Below, in pieces: positions 1 to 8,597 of a DNA stretch of 64,000 bases. This DNA comes from Bradyrhizobium sp. 4 (GTDB lineage Bacteria > Pseudomonadota > Alphaproteobacteria > Rhizobiales > Xanthobacteraceae): the NCBI RefSeq assembly GCF_023100905.1, contig NZ_CP064686.1:6200001-6264000 (forward strand). Direction: 5' to 3'. The stretch's first letter is position 1; each line of letters starts with the position of its first letter. Both the position numbers and the translations under genes were made by a program. The notes beneath the pieces are model-generated. The model saw only the letters and a program-made list of their open reading frames with translations, was not told the DNA's origin and did not search any database.

Positions 1-223
1 GGCAGTAGGTCGCGATCTCCTCGGTCCAGGCGTAGCTGTCGTTGAGCACATAGCGGGTAAAGAACTGGAGGAAGACGGCAAGCGCCATCACCCAGAAAAT
101 CGCCAGCGCGACCCAGTCCTCAAAGGCGTAGATGCCGAGATCGACCTTCGGCGCCGCCTCTTCCTCGAAGGTGTGGGCGATCTCGTCCGCGGTGATCTGC
201 CGGTGCGTTTCGGCGGTGGACAT
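1..223 (-). CDS. TRAP transporter small permease (DctQ family), cut by the window edge
   Basis: Only the first 74 codons are in the window; the rest lies to the left. It reads from an ATG at 223 and has a soluble N-terminus of about 35 residues. A membrane segment follows at about residues 38-60, then FTRYVLNDSYAWTEEIA, the conserved loop of DctQ-type subunits. In TRAP systems this subunit joins the large permease DctM and takes substrate from a periplasmic DctP protein, using an ion gradient rather than ATP. The DctP gene lies just upstream on the same strand, so one operon is likely, with dctM expected beyond the edge. The substrate is not readable from this fragment. Confidence 0.85.
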   Translation of the reverse strand, partial: MSTAETHRQITADEIAHTFEEEAAPKVDLGIYAFEDWVALAIFWVMALAVFLQFFTRYVLNDSYAWTEEIATYC

Positions 224-247
224 GGGTTGCTCCTCAAACTGATCACG

Positions 248-352
248 TCGTTCCGGGATGGTGCGTCAGCACCAGACCCGGAACCTCGAGATTCCCAGGT
301 GCGCAATTGCGCACCTGAGGTTCGGTCCTGCGGACCGCTCCGGGATGACGAC
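248..352. repeat. intergenic palindromic repeat element
   Basis: The gap between the two TRAP genes holds a perfect 22-bp palindrome at 296-317 (centre GCAATTGC). A second small hairpin follows at 323-337 (CGGTCC/GGACCG). The block is flanked by near-identical TCCGGGATG segments at about 252 and 340. I recognise this arrangement as a dispersed extragenic palindrome of Bradyrhizobium genomes, from memory and without a search. It may act as an mRNA-stabilising or attenuating structure between dctP and dctQ. Confidence 0.6.
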
Positions 353-359
353 TACGTCG

Positions 360-1337
360 TCACTTCACCGCCTGAATGCGTTCCCAGTCGGCCTTGCGAT
401 AGCCAAACGTCTCGAACGCGACGTTCTTCAGCACGGTGTCGCGGAACTCGTTCTTGTCGACCTCCGTGACGGTCAGGCCCTTCTCCTTGAAGAAGGCGAC
501 CAGCTTGGCCTCGTTCTGCTTGATCTCCGCGGTCGCCTTGGCGGCTGCCTCCTGCGCGACGTCGGTGAAAATCTTCTTGTCCTCATCGCTGAGCTTCTTC
601 CAGAGCGCGCCGGCCACCACCGTGTTGAGATGGTCGACGATGTGGCCGGTCAGCACGATGTGCTTCTGCACCTCGTAGAACTTCTTGGCCTCGATCGTGG
701 TCAGCGGGTTCTCCTGCGCCTCGACGGTGCCGTTCTGGAGCGCCAGATAGACTTCGGCGAACGCGATCGGCGCGGTGTTGGCGCCGCAGGCGCGCGGCAT
801 CGCCAGATAGGCGGGAACGTCGGGCACGCGCATCTTCAGGCCCTTGAGGTCGGCACAGGTCTTGATCGGCTTGTTCGACGAAGTCTGGCGCACCCCGTAA
901 TAGGTCACCGCGACGATGTGGTGGCCGCTCTTGTCCTCATAACCCTTGGTGAGCTCCTTGAAGATGTCGCTCTTGGTGTAGGCGAGCAGATGATCGGCAT
1001 CGCGGAAGGTGTAGGGATAATAGGTGACGCCGATCGGCGGAAAGCTCTTCGCGGCAAAACTCGAGCCGGAGATGATGATGTCGACCGAACCAAGCGAAAG
1101 CCCCTGGTTGATGTCGGCCTCCTTGCCGAGCTGCGAGGCCGGATAGACGTCGATCGCATAGCGCCCGTTGGTGCGCTTCCCGATCTCCTGCGCGGCCCAG
1201 ACCGACGCGGTGTGGAACGGCTCCGAGGTCTCGTAGACATGGGCCCATTTGAGCTTGGTCTGCGCCGTGCCGGCGCCAGTCGTAGCAATCATCGCCGCGG
1301 CCGAGACCGCCAGCACCATTGTCATCTTTTTTAACAC
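360..1337 (-). CDS. TRAP transporter periplasmic substrate-binding protein (DctP family)
   Basis: A DctP/SBP family 7 protein of about 325 residues with a signal peptide ending near GAGTAQ. The mature part starts TKLKWAHVYETSEPFH and has the family features GSVDIIISG, GLKMRVPDVPAY, the binding arginine region, and an ALQNGTVEAQENP loop. It binds a carboxylic acid in the periplasm and delivers it to the DctQM permease. Start choice: an ATG lies at 1358, but a strong GGAGGAAA at 1342-1349 sits just before an in-frame GTG at 1337. Starting at the GTG gives a clean signal peptide (LKKMTMVLAVSAAAMIA), so I use it. The neighbouring GntR regulator and fructuronate-reductase-like gene suggest a hexuronate or related sugar acid as substrate (inference). 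Confidence 0.9.
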   Translation of the reverse strand: MLKKMTMVLAVSAAAMIATTGAGTAQTKLKWAHVYETSEPFHTASVWAAQEIGKRTNGRYAIDVYPASQLGKEADINQGLSLGSVDIIISGSSFAAKSFPPIGVTYYPYTFRDADHLLAYTKSDIFKELTKGYEDKSGHHIVAVTYYGVRQTSSNKPIKTCADLKGLKMRVPDVPAYLAMPRACGANTAPIAFAEVYLALQNGTVEAQENPLTTIEAKKFYEVQKHIVLTGHIVDHLNTVVAGALWKKLSDEDKKIFTDVAQEAAAKATAEIKQNEAKLVAFFKEKGLTVTEVDKNEFRDTVLKNVAFETFGYRKADWERIQAVK

Positions 1338-1422
1338 TGACTTTCCTCCATCTTTCAAGTCTGCTTCTTTTAAATCTGCTTCTTGTCAGCCCGTCCCCAA
1401 GGCGGGTGCGGGCCGCACAATG

Positions 1423-2232
1423 TCATCGCTGTCGCGCGCTGCTGCTCGCAGCTCGCTTCTTCTTCGGCGCACGTTCCGGTTTTGACGGCTTTGCCGTCGA
1501 TCGCGCGGTGCGCCCGGAAGACGGTGCTGCCGCTTTCTCGGCGCCGAAGTTCTGCGCAAAGCGCTCCTGGGATCGCGCGAGATGATCGCGCATCGCGTCG
1601 CGAGCCGCTTCAGGATCGTGTGCGGCGATGGCGTCGCGCACCGCGCGATGCTCGTCGAGCGCAGTGCGCCACGTGCCCGGGCTCTCGAAATAATGCGCAA
1701 GCTGCGCGAAATAGGGATTGAGGCGCTGGTCGAACAACTCGCCGACGACACGGACCAGAACGGCATTGCCGAGGCTTCCGGCGATCGCGACGTGGAAGGC
1801 GCGGTCGTGGACCATCGAGGCTTCGCCGGGGTGTTCTACATTCTCCATCGCGACAAGGGACGCATCGATGCGGGCAACGTCGTCCTTCGTCGCCACGCGC
1901 GCGGCTTCTTCGGCGATGGCACTTTCCAGGAACTCGCGGGCGCGCAGCAGCTCGAACGGGCCCTCGATGACGGAAGCAGGCGCGGTCGCCGCAACCGCCG
2001 CGGGCTCGATCACATAGATGCCGGAACCGACGCGGATGCGGAGGCGGCCCTCGACTTCGAGCGCGATCAGGGCTTCGCGCACCGTCGGCCTGGAAATCCT
2101 GAGCTGCTCGGCGAGTTCGCGTTCGGTCGGCAAGCGGCTGCCGACCGCGTACTCGCCGCTGTCGATCAGGCTTCGCAATTGATCGGCGACTTGGCGATAA
2201 AGCCGTCTCGCCTCCACAGCTTCCAGCGGCAC
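1423..2232 (-). CDS. FadR/GntR-family transcriptional regulator (FCD domain)
   Basis: Residues 9-75 form the GntR winged helix (LYRQVADQLRSLIDSGEY, then TERELAEQLRISRPTVREAL). Residues of about 95-225 form an all-helical FCD effector domain with the usual metal-binding Asp/His set (D143, H147, H195, H217). The last 35-40 residues are a Lys/Ala/Ser-rich tail that the family does not need. The reading frame is open much further upstream, but that would run through the operator. I chose the GTG at 2232, which has GGAGG six bases before it. It is divergent from the dehydrogenase gene and upstream of the TRAP genes. It probably represses both until a sugar-acid ligand binds (inference from the FadR subfamily). 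Confidence 0.85.
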   Translation of the reverse strand: MPLEAVEARRLYRQVADQLRSLIDSGEYAVGSRLPTERELAEQLRISRPTVREALIALEVEGRLRIRVGSGIYVIEPAAVAATAPASVIEGPFELLRAREFLESAIAEEAARVATKDDVARIDASLVAMENVEHPGEASMVHDRAFHVAIAGSLGNAVLVRVVGELFDQRLNPYFAQLAHYFESPGTWRTALDEHRAVRDAIAAHDPEAARDAMRDHLARSQERFAQNFGAEKAAAPSSGRTARSTAKPSKPERAPKKKRAASSSARQR

Positions 2233-2283
2233 GCTGGTCCTCCCGAAAGGGTCATGCCGGCAGCTCTCGCTGCCCGCGGCCCG

Positions 2284-2312
2284 CCAATTTTGGAAAATTG
2301 GTCTTACCAATT
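2284..2312. promoter_or_regulatory. composite FadR-type operator between divergent genes
   Basis: Two overlapping palindromes share one arm: CCAATTTTGGAAAATTGG at 2284-2301 and AATTGGTCTTACCAATT at 2296-2312. The second matches the FadR-subfamily pattern TGGTNNNACCA exactly. It lies 64 bases upstream of the regulator start and 66 bases upstream of the divergent dehydrogenase start. This is where an autoregulating repressor controlling both directions would bind. Confidence 0.75.
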
Positions 2313-2377
2313 GACCGCAGCATTGACCGAGGATAGGCGCCATGTCAAGCAGCGGCCAAACAAGAGGAGAGACGACC

Positions 2378-3862
2378 ATGCGCCTTGATCCAACGCGCCT
2401 TGGCCGCGCCAATCTCGATCGGCTGCCACCAGGTATCCGCCGCCCGGCCTACGACCGTTCGCGCGTCACCTCCGGCATCGTGCATCTCGGCCTTGGCGCG
2501 TTTCATCGCGCCCACCAGGCCGTCGTCATCGATAATTGCCTTGCGGCCGGCGCCACCTCGTGGGGCATCGTCGGCGCCAGCCTGCGCAGCCCTGACACAC
2601 GCGACGCCCTCGCCCCGCAGGATCATCTCTATACGGTCGCCGTCCGTGCAGCCGAAGGCACCGAACACCGCATCATCGGTGCGCTGCTCGATAGCGTGGT
2701 CGCGCGCGAGAGCCCGGCACGACTGGTCGAGCGAATGGCCGATCCCGCCATTCGCATCGTCTCCCTCACCGTCACCGAGAAGGGCTACTGCCACACGCCG
2801 CAGACCGGCGATCTCGACGAGCGGCATCCTGATATCGTGCACGACCTCAACAATTTCGACGCGCCGCGCTCGGCTCCCGGCTTCATCGTGGCCGCGCTGG
2901 CGCGCCGGCGGGCCCTGGGCGCCCCGCCCTTCACCGTGCTGAGCTGCGACAACCTCGCCGCCAACGGCCACACCGTACAGCGGATCGTGACGCAATTCGC
3001 CGCGCTACGCTCGAAGGATCTCGGCAAGTGGATCGCGGATACCGCGGCCTTCCCCTCGACCATGGTCGACCGCATCGTGCCGGAGACGACGGATGGTGAC
3101 CGCGATGCGGTTTCATCAGCACTCGGTTTGCACGACGCATGGCCGGTCATGACCGAGCCGTTCACGCAATGGGTGGTCGAGGATCGCTTTACGGCAGGCC
3201 GGCCCGACCTTGCCGCCGCCGGCGTCGAACTGGTGAACGACGTCAAGCCGTTCGAGTTGATGAAGCTGCGGCTGCTCAACGCCAGCCATTCGGCGCTGGC
3301 CTATCTCGGCTATCTCGCCGGCTACGAGACCATCGCCGACACCATGCAGGATCCGCATTTCGCGCGCCTCGCCGCGCAGGTGATGGAAGAGGCCGCGGTG
3401 ACGCTGACGATGCCATCAGGCGCAGACCTGGCCGCCTATCGCGCCTCGCTGCTCAAGCGCTTCGCCAATCCGGCACTGCATCACCGCACCTGGCAAATCG
3501 CGATGGATGGCTCGCAAAAGCTGCCGCAGCGGCTGCTCGGCGCGATCCAGGATCGTCTCGCCAGGAACCTGCCGATCGCGACGCATGCGCTCGCGGTGGC
3601 CGGCTGGATGCGCTACGTCAGCGGCCTCGACGAGAAGGGCCGCACCATCGACGTGCGCGATCCGCTCGCCGCCGAGTTCGCCGATTTGGCGCGCGAGGCA
3701 GGTCCCATCGCCGAACGATTGGCGCCCGCGCTGCTCGGCGTCGCGAAAGTGTTCGGGCCGCTAGGCGCGGAGCCGCGCCTGCGCGAGGCCGTGACCGTGG
3801 CGCTCGGCCGACTCTACAAGGATGGCGCGCGACGTGCGGTGGAGACCCTGGTCTCGGTGTGA
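2378..3862 (+). CDS. mannitol dehydrogenase / fructuronate reductase family oxidoreductase
   Basis: A 494-residue NAD(P)-dependent polyol/sugar-acid dehydrogenase of the mannitol dehydrogenase family, which includes UxuB (D-mannonate oxidoreductase). The N-terminal Rossmann part has GIVHLGLGAFHRAHQ and a conserved TVTEKGY. The C-terminal helical part carries the family active-site signature K296-x-R-x2-L-N-x2-H304 (KLRLLNASH). The start is the ATG at 2378, preceded by AGAGGAGAG. Family length is about 490, so it is complete. With a TRAP transporter and FadR-type regulator next door, a role in hexuronate (fructuronate/tagaturonate) reduction is more likely than mannitol oxidation. The sequence alone does not settle the substrate. 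Confidence 0.85.
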   Translation: MRLDPTRLGRANLDRLPPGIRRPAYDRSRVTSGIVHLGLGAFHRAHQAVVIDNCLAAGATSWGIVGASLRSPDTRDALAPQDHLYTVAVRAAEGTEHRIIGALLDSVVARESPARLVERMADPAIRIVSLTVTEKGYCHTPQTGDLDERHPDIVHDLNNFDAPRSAPGFIVAALARRRALGAPPFTVLSCDNLAANGHTVQRIVTQFAALRSKDLGKWIADTAAFPSTMVDRIVPETTDGDRDAVSSALGLHDAWPVMTEPFTQWVVEDRFTAGRPDLAAAGVELVNDVKPFELMKLRLLNASHSALAYLGYLAGYETIADTMQDPHFARLAAQVMEEAAVTLTMPSGADLAAYRASLLKRFANPALHHRTWQIAMDGSQKLPQRLLGAIQDRLARNLPIATHALAVAGWMRYVSGLDEKGRTIDVRDPLAAEFADLAREAGPIAERLAPALLGVAKVFGPLGAEPRLREAVTVALGRLYKDGARRAVETLVSV

Positions 3863-3962
3863 CCACAAAACCGGCAGCAATGCTGCATTGCGGTCCAGAG
3901 CGAACGGAAAGTCGACGGAAGTCTTGCTTGATTTTTGCCTGTCATTGCCCCACCCGAGAGGC

Positions 3963-4370
3963 ATGGCAAAGGACACCAAGGTGATCGCCGCGAACGCAGC
4001 GTTCTACGCCGCCTTCTCGACTGGCGATTTCGACGAAATGGAGCGGATGTGGGCGGACGATGACGCCATTTCCTGCATTCATCCCGGCTGGCCGGCCATC
4101 ATCGGCCGGGCCACGGTGATCGGAAGCTGGCGCGACATCCTGCAGAGTCCGGAACGGCCGCAGATCGTCTGCGCGGAACCGCAGGCCATCGTCGATGGCG
4201 ACAGCGCGCGCGTGCTCTGCATTGAGATCGTCGACGGCACGGCATTGGCTGCGGCCAACCATTTTCGGCGCGTCGGCGACGACTGGCGCCTGGTGCACCA
4301 CCAGTCCAGCCCGATCGCGCAAATTGTCGAGCAAGCTGAGGACGATAGAGCGAGCCACCGCGTCCATTGA
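3963..4370 (+). CDS. NTF2-like / SnoaL-like (DUF4440-type) small protein
   Basis: A 135-residue cone-shaped NTF2-fold protein. An N-terminal helix (ANAAFYAAFSTGDFDEMERMWA) is followed by DDDAISCIHPGWPAIIGRA and a repeated pattern of beta strands ending in WRLVHHQSSPI. The HPGW motif is typical of a widespread proteobacterial subgroup described as ketosteroid-isomerase-like. No enzymatic role is established. The frame is open upstream to 3822, but the ATG at 3963 fits the family N-terminus and follows a weak GAGAGG. It begins 100 bases after the dehydrogenase and may be a separate unit. Confidence 0.75.
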   Translation: MAKDTKVIAANAAFYAAFSTGDFDEMERMWADDDAISCIHPGWPAIIGRATVIGSWRDILQSPERPQIVCAEPQAIVDGDSARVLCIEIVDGTALAAANHFRRVGDDWRLVHHQSSPIAQIVEQAEDDRASHRVH

Positions 4371-4394
4371 GGGCACTCGGCCCGCAGGCACATT

Positions 4395-5156
4395 CTACTG
4401 TGCATGGGGTTGTTTTTCAGTTTTTTTGTTTTGGCGCCTCACCCCGAGCCCAGACAGGTCATCCAGCACGACCCGCGCCTGGCTAAAATTGTCGTCCCGG
4501 AAGAACATGCTTCTGGTGATGAGCACGGGAATGTTCGCCCGCGCGGCTGCGATCAGCCCGTTGGCGGAATCCTCGATCGCGACGCAGTCGGGTGCGTTGA
4601 GCTTCAGCCGCACCAGGATCTCGAAATAGACATCCGGCGCAGGCTTTTTGTGCGGCACATCATCCCCGGCGACGATCGCATCAAAATCCGCGGCCCAGCG
4701 CTTTCCCAAAGCCTGCGACAGCAGCGCATCGATGTTGCCGTGCGACGTGGTCGTCGCGATCGCGAGCCGCTGGCCGCGCGCCTTGGCAGCAGCGAGGAGA
4801 TCCGTCACCCCGGGCCGTAAGGGGCAGCAGCCGGTTTCGACCAGTTCGGCATAATGCGCGGTCTTGATGCGGTGGAGTTCCGCGATCTCCACATCTGACA
4901 ATGGCGCGGCGATCCTCAGCCTTTCATGGTGGGCGCGGATCCGTTCCTTGCCGCCCGTAACCCGCAGCAGATCCTTGTAGACGGCCCGGTCCCATTGCCA
5001 GTCGAGACCGTGGCGGGCGAAGGCATGGTTGAAGGCCTGCCGATGCAGCTCTTCGGTCTCAGCCAAGGTACCGTCGACGTCGAAGATCAGCGCGGCGGCG
5101 CGGCGGATCAGCTCGGCGGCGTCACATGGCCTTATGGCGGGCGCTTCTGCCTGCAT
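4395..5156 (-). CDS. HAD-superfamily phosphatase, CbbY/beta-phosphoglucomutase-like
   Basis: A 253-residue HAD subfamily IA hydrolase. Motif I is FDVDGTLAETEELHRQAFN with nucleophile D26 and acid D28. The cap follows (about 40-105), then motif II around IATTTS, motif III with KKPAPDVY, and motif IV VAIEDSANG. The ETEELHRQAFN stretch resembles CbbY, a sugar-phosphate phosphatase often linked to the Calvin cycle. No Calvin-cycle genes lie here, so I do not assign cbbY. The C-terminus ends in a basic tail (RRQNKKTEKQ). It converges with the NTF2-like gene, only 24 bases separating the stop codons. Confidence 0.85.
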   Translation of the reverse strand: MQAEAPAIRPCDAAELIRRAAALIFDVDGTLAETEELHRQAFNHAFARHGLDWQWDRAVYKDLLRVTGGKERIRAHHERLRIAAPLSDVEIAELHRIKTAHYAELVETGCCPLRPGVTDLLAAAKARGQRLAIATTTSHGNIDALLSQALGKRWAADFDAIVAGDDVPHKKPAPDVYFEILVRLKLNAPDCVAIEDSANGLIAAARANIPVLITRSMFFRDDNFSQARVVLDDLSGLGVRRQNKKTEKQPHAQ

Positions 5157-5301
5157 GATCTATACGTCCCTCCCGACGAGCGACCATCGCCTGCACAGGC
5201 GGGCGAGACAAATTGCAATATCTTTTGCCGGACCCAAAAATCTCTTATGAGCGGAGGCGCGCTGCGGCGCGAACGGGAACTCCGACCTGCAAGGAAGATG
5301 T

Positions 5302-6153
5302 ATGCGTCTCTTTATCCTTGGCCTCGGCTACAGTGCGCAGCACTTCGTCCGCCTGTTCGGTGGCCGCTTCTCGCATATCGCCGGCACGGTGCGCGATCCC
5401 GCGCAGCGGGGCGATCTCGCCAACATCGAGGTGCATGCTTTCTCCGGCAGCAGTCCGGCACGCGAGACGATCGAACGCATGAGAGACGCGGATGTCCTGC
5501 TCGTTTCGATCCCGCCCGGCAGCGTCGGCGATCCCGCAATCGGGGCCTTCTCCGGCCTGCTGGCGGCGGGCGGCGACCGCAAGATCGTCTATTTGTCCAC
5601 GATTGGCGTGTATGGTGGTCACGCCGGCGGCTGGGTCGATGAGAGCACGCCGCCGAAGGCGGACCTCGACCGCACGCGCATGCGGGTCGCAGCGGAACAG
5701 GCGTGGACCGACACGACCGGTGGCGACGCCGCGATCCTGCGGCTTGCGGGTATCTATGGCCCCGGCCGTAACGCGCTGGTGACGCTGCGCGCTGGAACGG
5801 CCCGGCGCATCATCAAGCCGGGACAGGTGTTCAACCGCATCCACGTCGACGACATCGCGAGCGCGATCATGGCCGCGATTCATCACCCGAGCGGCGGCAC
5901 GTGGAACGTCTGCGACGACGAGCCGGCGCCGCCGCAGGACGTGATCGCTTACGCGGCGAAGCTGATGAACGTTGCACCGCCGCCGGAAGAGCCGTTCGAG
6001 ACCGCCGAGATGTCGGCGATGGCCCGCAGCTTCTATGCGAGCAGCGCCCGCGTCTCCAACGCGAAAATGAAGCGCGAGCTCGGCGTCACGCTTGCTTATC
6101 CGACCTACCGCCACGCCCTCGAGGCGTTGTGGCAAGCGGAGGAAGGAGGATAG
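5302..6153 (+). CDS. NAD-dependent epimerase/dehydratase family protein (YeeZ-like SDR)
   Basis: A 283-residue extended-type Rossmann protein. The N-terminus FILGLGYSAQHFVRLF is the nucleotide-binding loop. VYLSTIGVYGG is the strand leading to the catalytic serine region, and RLAGIYGPGRN and FNRIHVDDIA are typical of the YeeZ/GDP-sugar epimerase-like group. The classical YxxxK pair is not obvious, as in other members of this group, so the reaction is unknown. An AAGGAAG sits just before the ATG. It is divergent from the HAD gene across a 145-base promoter region. Confidence 0.8.
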   Translation: MRLFILGLGYSAQHFVRLFGGRFSHIAGTVRDPAQRGDLANIEVHAFSGSSPARETIERMRDADVLLVSIPPGSVGDPAIGAFSGLLAAGGDRKIVYLSTIGVYGGHAGGWVDESTPPKADLDRTRMRVAAEQAWTDTTGGDAAILRLAGIYGPGRNALVTLRAGTARRIIKPGQVFNRIHVDDIASAIMAAIHHPSGGTWNVCDDEPAPPQDVIAYAAKLMNVAPPPEEPFETAEMSAMARSFYASSARVSNAKMKRELGVTLAYPTYRHALEALWQAEEGG

Positions 6154-6273
6154 GGCTCCGGCATTCCCGGCGTCCTAGCCATGCCCTGCCCGCGCTTGAC
6201 TTCGCGCCGGTGCGGTCGTGATCTAATCGCTGAGCGGGCCAATGCATAACGAGCCCGAGCTTGAGAGGATTCC

Positions 6274-7539
6274 ATGAAGAACATCGCCATGATCGCCGCG
6301 ACCGCTGCCGCCATCACGTTCGGCGCAGCGCGCGCCGCACCGCTGCCCGAAGCTAGTCCAGACGACGCCGGCTTCTCGAAACAAGGCCTTGCACGGCTCG
6401 ACAATTTCTTCGCGCGTGAGATCGCCGCCAAGCGTGTCCCCGGCGCGGTCGTCGCGATCGCCCGTGACGGCAAGCTCGTGCACTACAAGGCCTACGGCAT
6501 GCTGGATCCGGACAAGGGCACGCCGATGCCTATCGACGCGATCTTCGCGCTGGCTTCGATGACCAAGCCGATGGCCGCAGTCGCGGGCCTGACATTGATG
6601 GAGCAGGGCAAGCTGCCGCTCCAGGCCAAGCTGTCCGACTATTATCCCGGCTTTGCCGACATGAAGGTCGGCGTTCAGCAGGCCGACGGTTCATTGAAGC
6701 TCGAACCGCAGGCATCACCGATCTTCATTCATGACCTGTACCGACACACGTCTGGCCTGATGTACGGCGGCCGCCCGGACAGCGCGAGCCCGGTGGCACG
6801 GCAATATCCGGAAGGCACCGCGCCAGCGATCGAAGGTGACACTCAGGCCTTCATCGATCGCATCACCAAACTACCGCTGGCGCATCAGCCCTCGACCGAG
6901 TTCGAATACGGTTTCTCGATCGACGTGCTCGGCGCCGTCGTCGAGAAGGTGAGCGAGCAGAAGCTCGGCGACTATCTCGCCGCCAACGTCTGGCAGCCGC
7001 TCGGCATGAAGGACGCGACCTTCCACCCGACCGACGCACAGCGCCCTCGCCTCGCCCGCCCGTTCGCCAACGATCCGCTGACCGGCAAGCCGCAAGCCAT
7101 TAAGCTTTTGGACACGCCGACAAAATTCGACTGTGGCGGCGCCTGCTCGTTCGCGACCGTCGGCGACTACATCCGCTTCGGACAGATGCTGCTCGACGGC
7201 GGCGACCTTGACGGCCAGCGCATCCTCGGTCCCAGGACCGTGCATCACATGACGACCAATCATCTCGGCCCGGAGATCAAGAACAACGTGGCGAACATCG
7301 AGCCGCATCGCGCCGGGTTCGGCTTCGGCCTCTCGGTCGCGGTCCGCACCAGCGAGGGATTGTCGTCGGTCCCCGGCAATCCCGGCGAGTTCACCTGGAA
7401 CGGCGCGTACGGAACGCAGTTCTTCTGCGACCCCAAGGAGCGTCTCGTGGTCGTGGTGGGAACGGCGGCGCCGGGCGAGCTGCGGAAATATTATCGCGAA
7501 CAGGTTCAGGACATCGTTTATGGCGCGATGGTGAAGTGA
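6274..7539 (+). CDS. exported serine hydrolase, beta-lactamase/EstB family
   Basis: A 421-residue protein with a signal peptide (cut near ARAAP, residues 18-22) and a serine beta-lactamase/penicillin-binding-protein fold. The catalytic motif SMTK is at residues 95-98, and YGFS near residue 210 corresponds to the second-motif tyrosine. The C-terminal WNGAYGTQFFCDP matches the third-motif region of EstB-like esterases. Such proteins act in the periplasm as esterases or D-amino-peptidases and are seldom true beta-lactamases. It stands alone between the epimerase and a terminator shared with the convergent gene. Confidence 0.85.
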   Translation: MKNIAMIAATAAAITFGAARAAPLPEASPDDAGFSKQGLARLDNFFAREIAAKRVPGAVVAIARDGKLVHYKAYGMLDPDKGTPMPIDAIFALASMTKPMAAVAGLTLMEQGKLPLQAKLSDYYPGFADMKVGVQQADGSLKLEPQASPIFIHDLYRHTSGLMYGGRPDSASPVARQYPEGTAPAIEGDTQAFIDRITKLPLAHQPSTEFEYGFSIDVLGAVVEKVSEQKLGDYLAANVWQPLGMKDATFHPTDAQRPRLARPFANDPLTGKPQAIKLLDTPTKFDCGGACSFATVGDYIRFGQMLLDGGDLDGQRILGPRTVHHMTTNHLGPEIKNNVANIEPHRAGFGFGLSVAVRTSEGLSSVPGNPGEFTWNGAYGTQFFCDPKERLVVVVGTAAPGELRKYYREQVQDIVYGAMVK

Positions 7540-7557
7540 GATCGACGCCTTGGAATA

Positions 7558-7586
7558 AAAAGGGCGGCCGCTCGGGCCGCCCTTTT
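7558..7586. terminator. bidirectional intrinsic terminator
   Basis: A 12-bp perfect stem (AAAAGGGCGGCC / GGCCGCCCTTTT) with a five-base loop lies between the convergent serine hydrolase and dienelactone hydrolase genes. The flanking A and T runs let it serve both strands. Confidence 0.9.
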
Positions 7587-7597
7587 GAAGATCGGCG

Positions 7598-8485
7598 TCA
7601 GCTCAGGACGCCATACTTCTTGAACCAGGCCTGCGCCTGTTTCCAGGCATCTTCTGCGGCGTCCTTGCGGTAGCTGCCGCGGTAGTCGGCATGGAAGCCG
7701 TGCGGCGCTTCCGGATAGATCTTGAACTCGGCTGTCTTCTTGTTCTGCTCCAAGGCTGCCTTGAGCTGCTCGACCTGGGCGACGGGAATGCCGGTATCGG
7801 CGCTACCATAGAGGCCGAGCACCGGTGCCTTCATCTCGGGCGCGAGCTGCATCGGGCTTTTCGGCCACAGCGGATTGGCTGGATCGACCGGCGGACCGTA
7901 GAAGGCGACGCCGGCCTTGAGGCTGCCGCTGTGAGCGGCATATTCCCAGACGGTGCGTCCGCCCCGGCAGAAGCCGATGATGCCGAGCTTACCGGTGTCG
8001 CCGCCTTGCGATCCCGCCCACGCCACCGTCGCATCGAGATCGGACAGCAGCTCGGCGTCCGGCTTGGCATTGACGATCGGCAGCAGGTCCTTGATCTCGG
8101 TGACCTTGGTCAAATCGACGCCCTTACGGAAATAGTAGTCGGGCGCGATCGCGAACGCGCCGAGCTTGCCAAGGCGCCGCGTCACGTCCTTGATGTATTC
8201 GTGCAGGCCGAAAATCTCCATCGCCACGATGATCACCGGCGCCTTGGTGTCGCCGGCGGGGCGGGCGAAATACGCAGGCATCTCCTCGGAACCGACCTTG
8301 ATCTTGGCGTCCCCGGTCCGGAGGCCGCTGGTGTCGGTCGTGATCGCCTCGGCGCGCACGGGCCCGGCCGCAAGCGTGTAGCCGGCGGCGACGGCTGCGG
8401 TGGCGCTCATGAATCCGCGGCGCGAGACCGGGGCGACCTTGGTCAGCCCGACGACGTCGGATGTCATGGTGGTTTCGATACTCAT
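7598..8485 (-). CDS. Tat-exported dienelactone hydrolase family protein
   Basis: A 295-residue alpha/beta hydrolase. The N-terminus carries a twin-arginine signal (SRRGFMS at 21-27, then a hydrophobic stretch to about residue 45), so it is exported folded. The catalytic triad is visible: C173 in GFCRGG, D230 in YGSADTG, and H262 in PHGFHADYR. E90 in MEIFG is the residue that activates the cysteine in dienelactone hydrolases. Many members are annotated as carboxymethylenebutenolidase, but the exported ones are uncharacterised. The terminator at 7558-7586 ends the gene. Confidence 0.88.
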   Translation of the reverse strand: MSIETTMTSDVVGLTKVAPVSRRGFMSATAAVAAGYTLAAGPVRAEAITTDTSGLRTGDAKIKVGSEEMPAYFARPAGDTKAPVIIVAMEIFGLHEYIKDVTRRLGKLGAFAIAPDYYFRKGVDLTKVTEIKDLLPIVNAKPDAELLSDLDATVAWAGSQGGDTGKLGIIGFCRGGRTVWEYAAHSGSLKAGVAFYGPPVDPANPLWPKSPMQLAPEMKAPVLGLYGSADTGIPVAQVEQLKAALEQNKKTAEFKIYPEAPHGFHADYRGSYRKDAAEDAWKQAQAWFKKYGVLS

Positions 8486-8597
8486 CGGTTAATCCTTCCT
8501 GATGCGCGGCCCTGATCCTTCAGGCGCGCATTCGCCAATAATTGCCGGTGAAACGCAAATCACCAGCCTGCGAGCGCGCCACTTTCGGGGCTTGTTT

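Noticed and set aside
258..1334. 358-codon open frame opposite the DctP gene
   Set aside because: Shadow of a well-supported binding-protein gene; the translated sequence resembles no family and lacks a ribosome-binding site.
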